Positions 1 through 6,784 are shown, counted from the first letter of the stretch. The stretch: 7,225 nt of DNA from Rickettsia endosymbiont of Bryobia graminum (GCA_020881085.1 JAJIYR010000065.1:1-7225); one strand, 5' to 3'. Numbers and translations: made by a program. Notes: a model not told the origin generated them from the sequence alone.

Positions 1-132
1 TACTCTCCTGATTTAAACCCTATAGAGAAATTCTGGGCAAATTTTAAACGTAACTTAAGAAAAGTTATTAAACGATTTGATGATTTCTTAGATGCAATAA
101 CCTTCGCTATGCAATTAACTCAATCGGCTTAG
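1..132 (+). pseudogene. IS630-family transposase, C-terminal fragment
   Basis: Reading frame 1 is open from the window edge to a TAG at 130-132 and encodes 43 residues beginning YSPDLNPIEKFWANFKR. This is the hallmark C-terminal block of IS630/Tc1-type DDE transposases; the Glu of NPIE (residue 9 here) is the third acidic residue of the catalytic triad that holds the metal ions for strand transfer. The rest of the protein lies outside the window, so whether the gene is whole cannot be judged. It points into the truncated phage capsid gene on the other strand, and the element end probably lies just beyond the stop, around 133-180, because the capsid similarity gives out there. IS630 elements target TA, and TA steps are abundant here, so the exact boundary is not resolvable without a second copy. 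Family assignment is secure; integrity is unknown. Confidence 0.85.
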
Positions 133-180
133 CTATAATATAACCTATCCTAGAAATTTACACACTTAGTGCAACAGCAC
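133..180. mobile_element. Probable end of the IS630-type element / junction with phage DNA
   Basis: This stretch lies between the transposase stop and the last part of the capsid frame that still looks like capsid. Read on the minus strand it turns the capsid C-terminus into a cysteine-rich tail (WCCCTKCVNF) followed by TAG at 150-152, which does not resemble the HK97 capsid core. The simplest reading is that these bases belong to the IS terminal region and that the insertion truncated the capsid. A small inverted repeat, GTGC-aaca-GCAC, lies near its right side. The precise terminal repeat and target duplication cannot be defined from one end. Confidence 0.4.
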
Positions 181-440
181 CATTTTTCAATTTTCTCATG
201 TTCTTCTGATAAGATTCCCTTAGGTTTTTTCTTACCATCTCTATTTATAAAAGCATCATTTTCAGCCTTTGTAAAACTATCTCTTAAAGACTCTATTAAC
301 CAATTATCTATATTAATCGCTGCGTCATCTATTAATGTCTGACTGGCTTTAGGTTGAGCATAAAGTTCATGAACAAAAATTCTTTTTTGTCTTAATTTTG
401 CAGTATCAGTTTCTAGTCTTTCGTCTATATCACCCCCACC
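150..440 (-). pseudogene. HK97-type major capsid protein, central fragment (frameshifted and truncated)
   Basis: After an indel this frame continues the capsid sequence of the upstream ORF: GGDIDERLETDTAKLRQK, then HELYAQPKASQTLIDDAAINIDNWL and an AENDAFINRDGKKKPKGIL block. HK97 capsids typically have the D-ETDTPK, E-YA-P--S--LLDD and E--AF--GDG--KP-GIL segments in this order, belonging to the E-loop/P-domain region and spine helix, so the identity is clear although there is no proper start codon: the frame's only candidate is a TTG that merely marks the shift point. About 76 residues match the family; the last ones (SEEHEKIEKWCCCTKCVNF) drift away and the C-terminal half of the capsid fold is missing. 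With the part encoded upstream only about half of a usual capsid of roughly 400 residues remains, so it could not form a shell. The likely cause of the truncation is the adjoining IS630-type element. Confidence 0.8.
433..437 (-). other. One-base frameshift in a G5 run splitting the capsid gene
   Basis: The minus strand reads GGTTGGGTGGGGGTGATATAG here. In the upstream frame it gives GWVGVI-stop; one base added to the G run gives GWVGGDIDERLETD, which joins the two capsid fragments with family-like sequence. Loss of one G by slippage in the run is the simplest explanation. A sequencing error in the run, or a -1 ribosomal slip at GGG-GGT, would look the same. Confidence 0.75.
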
Positions 441-790
441 CAACCAATGGAAAATTTACTATCCTCTATTACTATATCAAGAGAATTACTAGAAATCACT
501 TCTGTTGACGCCAGTTGTCGTATGGGAGATTTAGCTTTAATCTGAGTGATTATAGTATTATACAAAGCTGGAACTAATAATACTCCGCCCTCTTCATTAC
601 CACCATGCAAAGATTTTTCTGTCAACCCATTTTGATTACCTTTACGAATATAATCACTAAATGACTTTTTATACTCTATATCCTGCATTGCTTCTATGTT
701 AGGTCTAGCTAAAAAATTTTCTAAATTATCAATCCTGTTATTTAATTTATTAATTACAGAACTATTTTCTTTAGTTACTAATTGTTGATT

Positions 791-808
791 CATATTATTA
801 TTCCTTTC
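791..808 (-). promoter_or_regulatory. Internal ribosome binding site and start codon of the capsid protein
   Basis: Inside the protease-capsid frame the minus strand reads GAAAGGAATAATAATATG. The AAAGGA core lies about eight bases before an in-frame ATG (793-791, Met166 of the long frame), and the protein starting there (MNQQLVTKENSS) begins where a capsid scaffold segment should begin. This is a stronger Shine-Dalgarno sequence than that of any other gene in the window. It suggests that free capsid was made from this internal start, with the protease either ending by readthrough into capsid or once having its own stop nearby. Confidence 0.6.
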
Positions 809-1343
809 TATTAGCTGTTTCTGAATTTGGATAATTTTTGCCTGATTATTAGCTAGAAAAGTTACAACACTTACTTCTATTAACTCTGCTTCAGTGATAA
901 CTCTTTGATTTAAATTATTGTAATTTGCAATTTTTATATTAAAACCAATGGAAAGACCATCGATCGCCCCTTGGCGTATCAGTTCTATAATTTCTACTCC
1001 AGTAGAAATTTTATTATTAATTACTGCTTCAATTTTAAGCCCAAAATCATCTTCTGTTAATGATTTTATAATTCCTATTGGCTTAAGACTATCATGTTGC
1101 CAAAGTAATTTTACCTTTGAGTTTATTTTAGTAGCTGAAGCAAAGGCCCCTTTAATTATAAGATCATTTTGCTGATCAATAATATTATAAACGCTAGCAT
1201 AGCCTAAGATACATACGCCATTCTCATTATTAGATTTTATAGTCAAGCTTTGACTCATCTGGCTATAATGTAATTCCTTACTATTCATATTAACCTTATA
1301 ATTGCAACAATAAGATTAATATATACCTTGAATTATCAGCACT

Positions 1344-1374
1344 AAGTATTTTTTATAAAGATACTTATTTTTTT
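1344..1374 (+). terminator. Terminator-like hairpin with T tract
   Basis: AAGTATTTTT at 1344-1353 pairs with AAAGATACTT at 1357-1366 (ten pairs, one of them G-T, three-base loop), and after one A comes a run of seven T at 1368-1374. The shape is that of a Rho-independent terminator for rightward transcription, although the stem is AT-rich. No rightward gene precedes it within the window, since the DNA before it is the antisense of the phage ORF; it may be a leftover from a gene displaced by the phage insertion or may insulate uvrC from antisense transcription. Confidence 0.45.
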
Positions 1375-1430
1375 ACTTGTACATTTTAATTAATAACTAT
1401 TAAAAATATCTCTTTTAATTGTAAATTATT

Positions 1431-1458
1431 TATAATCTAATAATCTAGGTTATTAGAT
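1431..1458 (+). promoter_or_regulatory. Candidate -10 box overlapped by a 9-bp inverted repeat
   Basis: A perfect TATAAT at 1431-1436 is followed and slightly overlapped by a perfect inverted repeat, ATCTAATAA at 1435-1443 and TTATTAGAT at 1450-1458, with a six-base centre. If TATAAT is a real -10, transcription would begin inside the repeat and run to uvrC through a leader of about 137 bases, and the repeat would sit where a repressor usually binds. I see no good -35 at the right distance, and TATAAT occurs easily in such AT-rich DNA. The repeat itself is certain, its role is not. Confidence 0.3.
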
Positions 1459-1468
1459 AGAGATTATT

Positions 1469-1522
1469 ATGAATACAGGGAACAGCACGAAGCAAAAAAT
1501 AAATTTAGTAATATCGTGTTGA
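1469..1522 (+). pseudogene. Short ORF, possible 5' remnant of a lost gene
   Basis: An ATG at 1469 opens a 17-residue frame, MNTGNSTKQKINLVISC, ended by TGA at 1520-1522. An AGAG (1459-1462) lies seven bases upstream, a plausible ribosome binding site, and the inverted repeat with a TATAAT box lies just before that. The residues are hydrophilic and protein-like but too few to identify. The frame that ends at the uvrC start begins in almost the same place (1512), so the two may be the halves of one small gene broken by a frameshift, or a gene that has lost its middle. It could also be a meaningless leader ORF. Confidence 0.3.
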
Positions 1523-1580
1523 TATAGCAATAAAAAATACACCTCCATGCATTACTAAAAAAGCCAAAGATGTAATATAA
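1512..1580 (+). pseudogene. ORF remnant overlapping the uvrC start (TAATG)
   Basis: The frame from 1512 reads YRVDIAIKNTPPC then ITKKAKDVI and stops with TAA at 1578-1580, sharing its last A with the uvrC ATG. A TAATG junction is a typical translational-coupling arrangement and suggests that a real gene once ended here and led straight into uvrC. There is no start codon in this frame (TAA at 1509-1511 closes it upstream), so what is left is a tail of 22 residues. I do not recognise the protein. Confidence 0.35.
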
Positions 1581-3409
1581 TGATAGAGAAAATTAAAAAT
1601 CTTACAGGTAGTGAATTAATCAAATCATATATCTCTGATATCCCTACTCTACCGGGAATATATAAGATGCTAGGGCATGATAAAAAAATTATATATGTTG
1701 GTAAGGCAAAAAATCTCAAAAAACGCCTTACTAATTATATCAAGTCAGATCTTGATACTAAAACTCTTAGAATGATTTTCTTAACTCATTACCTGGAGTA
1801 TAGTATTACCAATTCTGAAGTTGAAGCTTTATTACTTGAGGCTCAACTAGTCAAAAAATTCCAACCCAAATTTAATATATTACTTAAGGATGATAAATCA
1901 TTTCCTTATATAAAATTAACTCTTGATGCTGATTACCCTCAGTTAATTAAATATCGTGGAAAACATCTCTCAGATGGAAAATTTTTTGGTCCCTTTGTCT
2001 CTACAGGACAAGTGGATAGCACCCTAAAAGAACTACAAAAAATATTTAAATTACGTTCTTGTACCGATAATTATTTTAATAGCCGCAGGCGTCCCTGCCT
2101 ACAATATCAAATTGGCAGGTGTTCTGCTCCTTGTGTAGGAAAAATTAGTAAAGAAGATTATTATGAACTTGCTCTGCAAGTAGAAAAATTTTTTAATGGT
2201 CAAACTGTAGAACTTCAGGAAAATTTATCTAAAAAAATGGAGGTATTAAGTAAGCAATTACGTTTTGAAGAAGCAGGAGAAATTAGAGATCGGATAAAAG
2301 CCTTAAGTTATATTCAATTAAAATCAAATCTACCTAATAATATTGTAAAAAATACTGACGTAATAGCTATTGCTGAGAAAAATAATTATTACTCTGTTCA
2401 GTTATTTGTTTATAGGGCAGGACAATTTTGCGGCAATATAGCCTATTTTCCAGTCCATACAGAAAAAGATAGTATATTAGAGGTTCTAACTCAATTTATT
2501 AATCAGTTCTATCAATCAGGACAAGTTCCTGATGAAATACTTATTAACTACCCAATTATTGATTTGCCACTAGTAACTAAAGCTCTTAAACAAATTAGCG
2601 GTAATAATAAAGTAACTATATTACAACCTTCTCGTGGCGATAAAGTAAAATTAGTAGAGAATGCTGCACTTAATAGCCGCTTAACTCTAGACCAACATAT
2701 AAAGCAATTTGCTAAAAATCAACTAATTTTTGAAGAATTACAGAATTTATTCCATTTATCACAACTACCAACAAGGATAGAAGTATATGATAATAGCCAT
2801 ATTATGGGTAATTTTGCTGTTGGCGCTATGATTGTTGCAGGTAGCTCCGGCCTAAATAAAAAAGAGTATCGTATTTTTAACTTACAAATTGATGAAGGGG
2901 ATGATTATGAAATGCTGAGAAAAGTTTTGATTCGAAGATTAACCAGATTAAAAAATGAACCTAATAAAACCCCCTCTTTGATGATAATTGATGGAGGAAA
3001 AGGACATTTATCAATTGTTCAGAAAATAATGAAAGTATTTTCTTTGAACATTCCTTTTGTTTGTATGTCAAAAGGACCAGACAGGAATGGTGGTCTGGAG
3101 CAGTTCCATATGACAGAAAGAGAAACCTTTACTCTAGATAAAAATCTACCAATTATGAAATATCTACAAATCTTACGTGACGAGGCTCATAATTTTGCTA
3201 TAAAAAACCACAGGTTAAGGCGTTCTAAAGCAATAAAATTCTCAAGTTTAGATGATATAGATTCCATTGGTGCAGCTCGTAAAAAAGCCCTACTTCATTA
3301 TTTCGGCTCATATAAAGCCATATGTGATGCAAGCATAGATGAACTAGCTAAAGTTCAGGGGATTAGCAAAAACCTTGCAACAACTATTTATAATTCATTG
3401 CGTAATTAA
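1580..3409 (+). CDS. uvrC: Excinuclease ABC subunit C
   Basis: UvrC makes both incisions around a DNA lesion marked by UvrA and UvrB in nucleotide excision repair, in the cytoplasm. At 609 residues it is full length for the family. In order: a GIY-YIG nuclease for the 3' cut (GIY at 26-28, YVG at 39-41, Arg49, Glu82 in the VEALLLE helix); four cysteines at 161, 173, 181 and 185 with the 12-8-4 spacing of the iron-sulfur cluster described in E. coli UvrC; a UVR motif that contacts UvrB around 214-243 (LRFEEAGEIRDRIKAL); an RNase H-like nuclease for the 5' cut with Asp404 (YDNSH), Asp441/442 (GDDYEML), Asp471 (IIDGGKGHL) and His537 (RDEAH); and a tandem helix-hairpin-helix DNA-binding end at about 558-603. 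The ATG at 1580 matches the usual N-terminus in position; its ribosome binding site is weak (AAAGA, about nine bases upstream), and a decayed ORF overlaps it as TAATG. All expected catalytic residues are present. Confidence 0.97.
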   Translation: MIEKIKNLTGSELIKSYISDIPTLPGIYKMLGHDKKIIYVGKAKNLKKRLTNYIKSDLDTKTLRMIFLTHYLEYSITNSEVEALLLEAQLVKKFQPKFNILLKDDKSFPYIKLTLDADYPQLIKYRGKHLSDGKFFGPFVSTGQVDSTLKELQKIFKLRSCTDNYFNSRRRPCLQYQIGRCSAPCVGKISKEDYYELALQVEKFFNGQTVELQENLSKKMEVLSKQLRFEEAGEIRDRIKALSYIQLKSNLPNNIVKNTDVIAIAEKNNYYSVQLFVYRAGQFCGNIAYFPVHTEKDSILEVLTQFINQFYQSGQVPDEILINYPIIDLPLVTKALKQISGNNKVTILQPSRGDKVKLVENAALNSRLTLDQHIKQFAKNQLIFEELQNLFHLSQLPTRIEVYDNSHIMGNFAVGAMIVAGSSGLNKKEYRIFNLQIDEGDDYEMLRKVLIRRLTRLKNEPNKTPSLMIIDGGKGHLSIVQKIMKVFSLNIPFVCMSKGPDRNGGLEQFHMTERETFTLDKNLPIMKYLQILRDEAHNFAIKNHRLRRSKAIKFSSLDDIDSIGAARKKALLHYFGSYKAICDASIDELAKVQGISKNLATTIYNSLRN

Positions 3410-3425
3410 AGGTAATCAAGATATT

Positions 3426-3468
3426 ATAGCCAAATCATATAATAGTAAGAATCGGCTATGACGTTTTA
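3426..3468 (+). terminator. Weak hairpin in the convergent uvrC/hydrolase spacer
   Basis: ATAGCC at 3426-3431 pairs with GGCTAT at 3454-3459 across a 22-base loop, followed after a few bases by TTTT. It begins 17 bases after the uvrC stop, in a spacer of 146 bases between convergent genes, where a shared terminator is expected. The long loop and short T run make it a poor terminator; I list it as the best candidate only. Confidence 0.3.
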
Positions 3469-3555
3469 AACTAATACCTTACCATATTGCCTTTTATACT
3501 AAATTAGCTCTACTATATTTTGAGAATTCCACCCAACTAAAAACATATCTATTTC

Positions 3556-4824
3556 CTACTTATTCTTAATATTAATAATAGAATTAATAATATCTTCTCT
3601 AAAATAAGAAACATCTAATTGATTAGCAATATTATTCATATCAATTTTAGCCCTTATCTCATTAGGAATTCTAATGCTTACATTACTTAATATAGCAAAA
3701 TAAAAATCTTTAGAAGGTATATATCCTACTTCGCAACGTTCACCGAACCCCTTACTACCACCAGGATGATGTATCATAAGATCTCTATTATTTAACTCTG
3801 CAATAAAAATACCATACCCTGTATATGTTTTATGTAATTTTTGATTAAGCTTAAATATAACGTCATTTATATTACTAAAATTATTTAAAACTGCAGCTCC
3901 ATTAGATTTTCCATCCTTTAAGTGGACTAAATAATGCTTTGTTGTCATAAGTTTATATGATTTTTCTGACAATATTTTTCTTTCATGTAAAGCCTTATAG
4001 AATTTTATCAAATCAAAACTATTCGATACTACTCCACCATCTGCGTATGGTATTAGAGGAAATTCTGTTTGAACTAAGGTAAATATAGGTTTACCTCCAT
4101 TATTTGGCTGTACATAATAACGTAACGGATAGTTTGATGTATTAGAGTTTTTTTGCATTTCCTTGGCTTCTTCAAAACTAGCCAAATATGTTGATTTCAT
4201 TTTTAGTGGAGTAAAAAATTCATCTTGTAGAAATTTTCCTAAATCCTTTTTACTTACCTTTTCAATAATCATTCCAAGAATAATAAAATTACTATTGCTA
4301 TAATTATATCTTCTACCAATATCTAGCTCTCTAGCATTTGATGAAACAAATTTTAATATTCTTTTATTAATTGCTTTTTGGGTCATAGTTAAATCAGTTT
4401 TAACATGACCAAGATATTCAGGTAAATCACTTGTATGGGTTAACAAGTTATGAATTGAAATGTCATAAGCAAAATCAGGGATAAGTCCATCACGCCAATA
4501 TTCTTTATCTATATATTTAACAATCTTATCATTAACATTAAGTAACCCTTTATCTTGTAATCTTAATATAGCCGTTGCTATGATAGGTTTCGTAGATGAA
4601 GCTATTGGCATTGCTTGATTAGCTCTTAGCTGTTCACCATATGACGAAAATACACCCTTTGCTCCAATTACTAAATTAGCCTTGCTATCAGCAAAAATAA
4701 AAGTTGCATTTAAAAAACGATTTGATAAATAATCTTTTGCTGTCTTTTCTACTACTTCCTGTAAGTTATTGGCAAAACCTATAGAACTGTACAATAGTAT
4801 AAACAAGAATGTATAAAACTTCAT
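3556..4824 (-). CDS. Exported serine hydrolase of the beta-lactamase / penicillin-binding family
   Basis: The 422-residue protein has a short signal peptide (MKFYTFLFILLYSSIGFA, likely cut after Ala18), so it should act in the periplasm. The active-site motifs of the class C beta-lactamase/DD-peptidase (PBP4*-like) fold are all present and in order: SSTK with nucleophile Ser76 and Lys79, YSN at 175-177, and HPG at 353-355, which replaces the KTG of other penicillin-binding proteins and is normal in this family. HNLLTHTSDLP at 125-135 and GGVVSNSFDLIKF at 263-275 are also typical. Members act as DD-carboxypeptidases, esterases or amidases, and few are true beta-lactamases, so the substrate is not predictable. 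A peptidoglycan-related role fits the location. It starts 9 bases after the aspS stop on the same strand, suggesting cotranscription. No good ribosome binding site is visible, only AAAGAA inside the last aspS codons, so coupling to aspS translation is possible. It appears intact. Confidence 0.88.
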   Translation of the reverse strand: MKFYTFLFILLYSSIGFANNLQEVVEKTAKDYLSNRFLNATFIFADSKANLVIGAKGVFSSYGEQLRANQAMPIASSTKPIIATAILRLQDKGLLNVNDKIVKYIDKEYWRDGLIPDFAYDISIHNLLTHTSDLPEYLGHVKTDLTMTQKAINKRILKFVSSNARELDIGRRYNYSNSNFIILGMIIEKVSKKDLGKFLQDEFFTPLKMKSTYLASFEEAKEMQKNSNTSNYPLRYYVQPNNGGKPIFTLVQTEFPLIPYADGGVVSNSFDLIKFYKALHERKILSEKSYKLMTTKHYLVHLKDGKSNGAAVLNNFSNINDVIFKLNQKLHKTYTGYGIFIAELNNRDLMIHHPGGSKGFGERCEVGYIPSKDFYFAILSNVSIRIPNEIRAKIDMNNIANQLDVSYFREDIINSIINIKNK

Positions 4825-4833
4825 TATAATATA

Positions 4834-6627
4834 TTATTCTTTTTTTATTGATGGAGATATATTAATATTTAATTCCTTTAACGCCCTTGGTTCAACGTAA
4901 TTAGGAGCTTTCATTAATAAATCCTCAGCCTGTTGATTTAGTGGAAAAGCAATAATTTCTCTAATATTACTTGAATCAGTAAGTAACATTACTATCCTAT
5001 CAATACCTGGAGCTATACCTCCGTGAGGCGGGGCACCAAATTTCAAGGCTCTGATCATCCCTCCAAACTTACTATCAACATCTTCTGTACTATATCCCGC
5101 TATATCAAAAGCTTTATACATTATCTCAGGTTTATGATTTCTAATTGCACCACTAGATAACTCTACTCCATTACAAACAATATCATATTGATAAGCTTTA
5201 ATTGATAATAGTTCATCTACCGTCTTTGAAGATTTTAATACTTCCATACCACCTTGTGGCATAGAAAACGGATTATGACTAAAATCTATCTTTCCTGTTT
5301 CTTCATTCAATTCATAAAATGGGAAATCCGTAATCCAGCAAAATTCAAAACAATCTTTTGCTATTAACTGTAAATCTTTACCTAACTTTGTTCTTAATTT
5401 ACCTGCAAATTTTGCTGCTATATTAATTTTATCACTAGCAAAGAAAACTGCATCGCCATTTTGTAAATTTGCTAATGATTTTAAATTTTCTAGTTGCTGT
5501 GGAGTTAGAAACTTAACAATAGGTCCTTTAGCGCTACCATCTTCAAAAAATTGTATATATCCTAACCCCTTTGCCCCTTCTAAAATAGCGAATTCTGTCA
5601 TTTTATCAAAAAAACTTCTTGGTAAACTTGCAGCTTTGGGTGCAGGAATAGCTCTTACAACAGAACCATTTTTAATGTTTTCTTTAAAAATAGCAAAATT
5701 AGAATCTTTAAATAATTCTGTAGCATCAGAAATAATGATAGGATTTCTTAAATCTGGTTTATCTGAACCATATTTTAACATTGATTCATCATAAGGAATT
5801 CTAACAAATGGTTTTGATATTTTTTTATTAGAAAACTTAGTAAATATTTCGTACATTATTGGCTCAATAGTATTAAATATGTCTTCTTGTGTAACAAAAG
5901 GCATTTCAATATCTAACTGATAAAATTCTCCGGGAGACCTATCTGCCCTAGCGTCCTCATCTCTAAAACACGGCGCTATCTGGAAATATCGATCAAAACC
6001 TGATACCATCAGTAGTTGCTTAAATTGCTGAGGAGCTTGCGGTAAAGCATAAAACTTACCAGGATGTAGTCTACTTGGCACTAAGAAATCTCTAGCCCCT
6101 TCCGGTGAACTTGCTGTTAATATAGGAGTTTGAAATTCAGTAAAACCACTATCAGTCATTAAATGGCGTATATGAGTAATAATTTGTGATCTTAAAATAA
6201 TATTATTATGAAGTTTTTCTCTTCTAAGGTCTAAAAAACGATATTTTAATCTAGTTTCTTCTGGAGTTTCCTGATCAGAATTAACTAAAAAAGGTAGGGG
6301 GGCAGCATTTGACTCTATGATAAATTTATCTACTAATATTTCAATTTTGCCAGTAGCCAAAGAATCATTTGTTGTACCAGCAGTCCTTGCTACTACTTTA
6401 CCAGTAATAGTTATTACTGATTCATATCTTAAGCGGCTTGCTTCATCCATTAAACGCAAATTTTGATCAGTGAATAATAATTGGGTTATGCCAAAATGAT
6501 CTCTAAGATCAATAAATACTAAGTTTCCATGATCCCTTCTTCTGTTTACCCAACCAGATAATTTTACAATCTCTTCAACATTCTCTAACCGCAACTCATT
6601 ACAATTATGCGTTCTATACTTATGCAT
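4834..6627 (-). CDS. aspS: Aspartyl-tRNA synthetase, probably non-discriminating (Asp/Asn)
   Basis: AspRS attaches aspartate to tRNA in the cytoplasm. The 597 residues show the bacterial architecture: an N-terminal OB-fold anticodon-binding domain (about 1-105), the class II catalytic core with motif 2 [10 protein letters not shown] (221-230) and motif 3 [14 protein letters not shown] (531-544), and the bacterial GAD insertion between them (about 290-425). [11 protein letters not shown] at 197-207 is the usual aspartate-site segment. His33 in RRRDHGNL and Gly84 in ARTAG occupy the positions where E. coli AspRS has Leu and Lys and where dual-specificity AspRS enzymes have His and Gly; such enzymes also charge tRNA-Asn with Asp, later amidated by GatCAB. 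This fits Rickettsia, which lacks AsnRS. The start is the ATG at 6627-6625; no Shine-Dalgarno sequence is visible in the A/T-only bases before it. The serine hydrolase gene follows after 9 bases. Confidence 0.97.
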   Translation of the reverse strand: MHKYRTHNCNELRLENVEEIVKLSGWVNRRRDHGNLVFIDLRDHFGITQLLFTDQNLRLMDEASRLRYESVITITGKVVARTAGTTNDSLATGKIEILVDKFIIESNAAPLPFLVNSDQETPEETRLKYRFLDLRREKLHNNIILRSQIITHIRHLMTDSGFTEFQTPILTASSPEGARDFLVPSRLHPGKFYALPQAPQQFKQLLMVSGFDRYFQIAPCFRDEDARADRSPGEFYQLDIEMPFVTQEDIFNTIEPIMYEIFTKFSNKKISKPFVRIPYDESMLKYGSDKPDLRNPIIISDATELFKDSNFAIFKENIKNGSVVRAIPAPKAASLPRSFFDKMTEFAILEGAKGLGYIQFFEDGSAKGPIVKFLTPQQLENLKSLANLQNGDAVFFASDKINIAAKFAGKLRTKLGKDLQLIAKDCFEFCWITDFPFYELNEETGKIDFSHNPFSMPQGGMEVLKSSKTVDELLSIKAYQYDIVCNGVELSSGAIRNHKPEIMYKAFDIAGYSTEDVDSKFGGMIRALKFGAPPHGGIAPGIDRIVMLLTDSSNIREIIAFPLNQQAEDLLMKAPNYVEPRALKELNINISPSIKKE

Positions 6628-6660
6628 TTTATTTTAAAATAATTAATTTTTATTGAATAA

Positions 6661-6681
6661 TAGATATATAAAAAATATCTA
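6661..6681. repeat. 7-bp inverted repeat upstream of aspS
   Basis: TAGATAT at 6661-6667 and ATATCTA at 6675-6681 flank seven bases. It lies 34 bases before the aspS start. It could be an operator or a weak hairpin in the aspS leader, but the composition is all but pure A/T, so chance is quite possible. Confidence 0.3.
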
Positions 6682-6717
6682 CATTACGCAATAGACATCT
6701 TATAAAAGTTTTGTAAT

Positions 6718-6723
6718 ATTATA
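6718..6723 (-). promoter_or_regulatory. Candidate -10 box of the aspS promoter
   Basis: The minus strand carries a perfect TATAAT here, preceded by a T-rich stretch (CTTTTT or TTTTTG at 16-17 bases) that is only a poor -35. Transcription would start near 6711 and give aspS a leader of about 84 bases. It is the best promoter candidate ahead of aspS, but such boxes occur often by chance in this base composition. Confidence 0.3.
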
Positions 6724-6725
6724 TG

Positions 6726-6759
6726 AATTGCTAGGGAGCAAAAAGAGCCCATGGCAATT
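6726..6759. repeat. Bulged hairpin upstream of aspS
   Basis: AATTGC at 6726-6731 pairs with GCAATT at 6754-6759, and inside it TAGGG pairs with CCC-A-TG (one bulged A and one G-T pair), giving about 11 pairs around an 11-base A-rich loop. It is more GC-rich than its surroundings. On the plus strand it runs into TTTTAT, a weak terminator look, but no rightward gene precedes it. On the minus strand it lies just upstream of the candidate aspS -10. Function unknown. Confidence 0.35.
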
Positions 6760-6784
6760 TTATAAGGTCTGAAACACCTACTAA

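Larger units (their letters stand above)
425..1288 (-). pseudogene. HK97-type prohead protease continuous with N-terminal part of major capsid protein
   Basis: Residues about 14-155 are a prohead protease of the U35/S78 type, which cleaves the scaffold part from capsid subunits during head maturation. The expected catalytic residues are visible: His65 in LLWQHD, Ser113 in IDGLSIGF and an acidic residue in the AELIEVSVVTF strand (Glu138). Residues 166-287 are the beginning of a major capsid protein: a short helical, Asn/Leu-rich scaffold-like segment (about 170-195), then GGNEEGGVLLVPALYNTII and SPIRQLASTEV, typical of the HK97 capsid N-arm. The two proteins are normally separate genes; here they lie in one frame, with an internal Met166 that has its own ribosome binding site. 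The start is the ATG at 1288-1286, with AAGG about five bases upstream. The frame ends abruptly at GWVGVI because of a one-base indel; the capsid continues in the next frame. The protease half looks complete, the capsid is broken. No portal gene precedes it. Confidence 0.8.
1289..1579. other. Spacer between divergent phage remnant and uvrC
   Basis: This very AT-rich stretch of about 290 bases has no intact gene. It holds the upstream side of the phage ORF (AAGG at 1294-1297), a terminator-like hairpin, a TATAAT box overlapped by a 9-bp inverted repeat, and two short frames that look like ORF debris before uvrC. Each is listed separately. Confidence 0.6.

Noticed and set aside
441..443. TTG as a start codon for the capsid fragment
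   Set aside because: The TTG falls at the frameshift point and the residues after it continue the upstream capsid sequence, so it is not a separate gene.
948..1175. Plus-strand open frame of 75 codons within the phage region
   Set aside because: It lies antisense inside the protease gene, whose own frame has clear catalytic motifs; the plus-strand translation resembles nothing and has no ribosome binding site of note.
1469..1522. The 17-residue ORF as the N-terminus of a TetR-type regulator
   Set aside because: STKQKI next to an operator-like repeat is tempting, but the following residues do not fit the family's helix pattern and the piece is too short.
4826..4837. Perfect 12-base palindrome ATAATATATTAT between aspS and the hydrolase gene
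   Set aside because: Only A and T in an AT-rich spacer; easily produced by chance and with no supporting signal.
6684..6752. Minus-strand ORF of 22 residues starting MGSFCSLAIH
   Set aside because: Short, no ribosome binding site, half of it is inside a hairpin, and the composition is not convincing.
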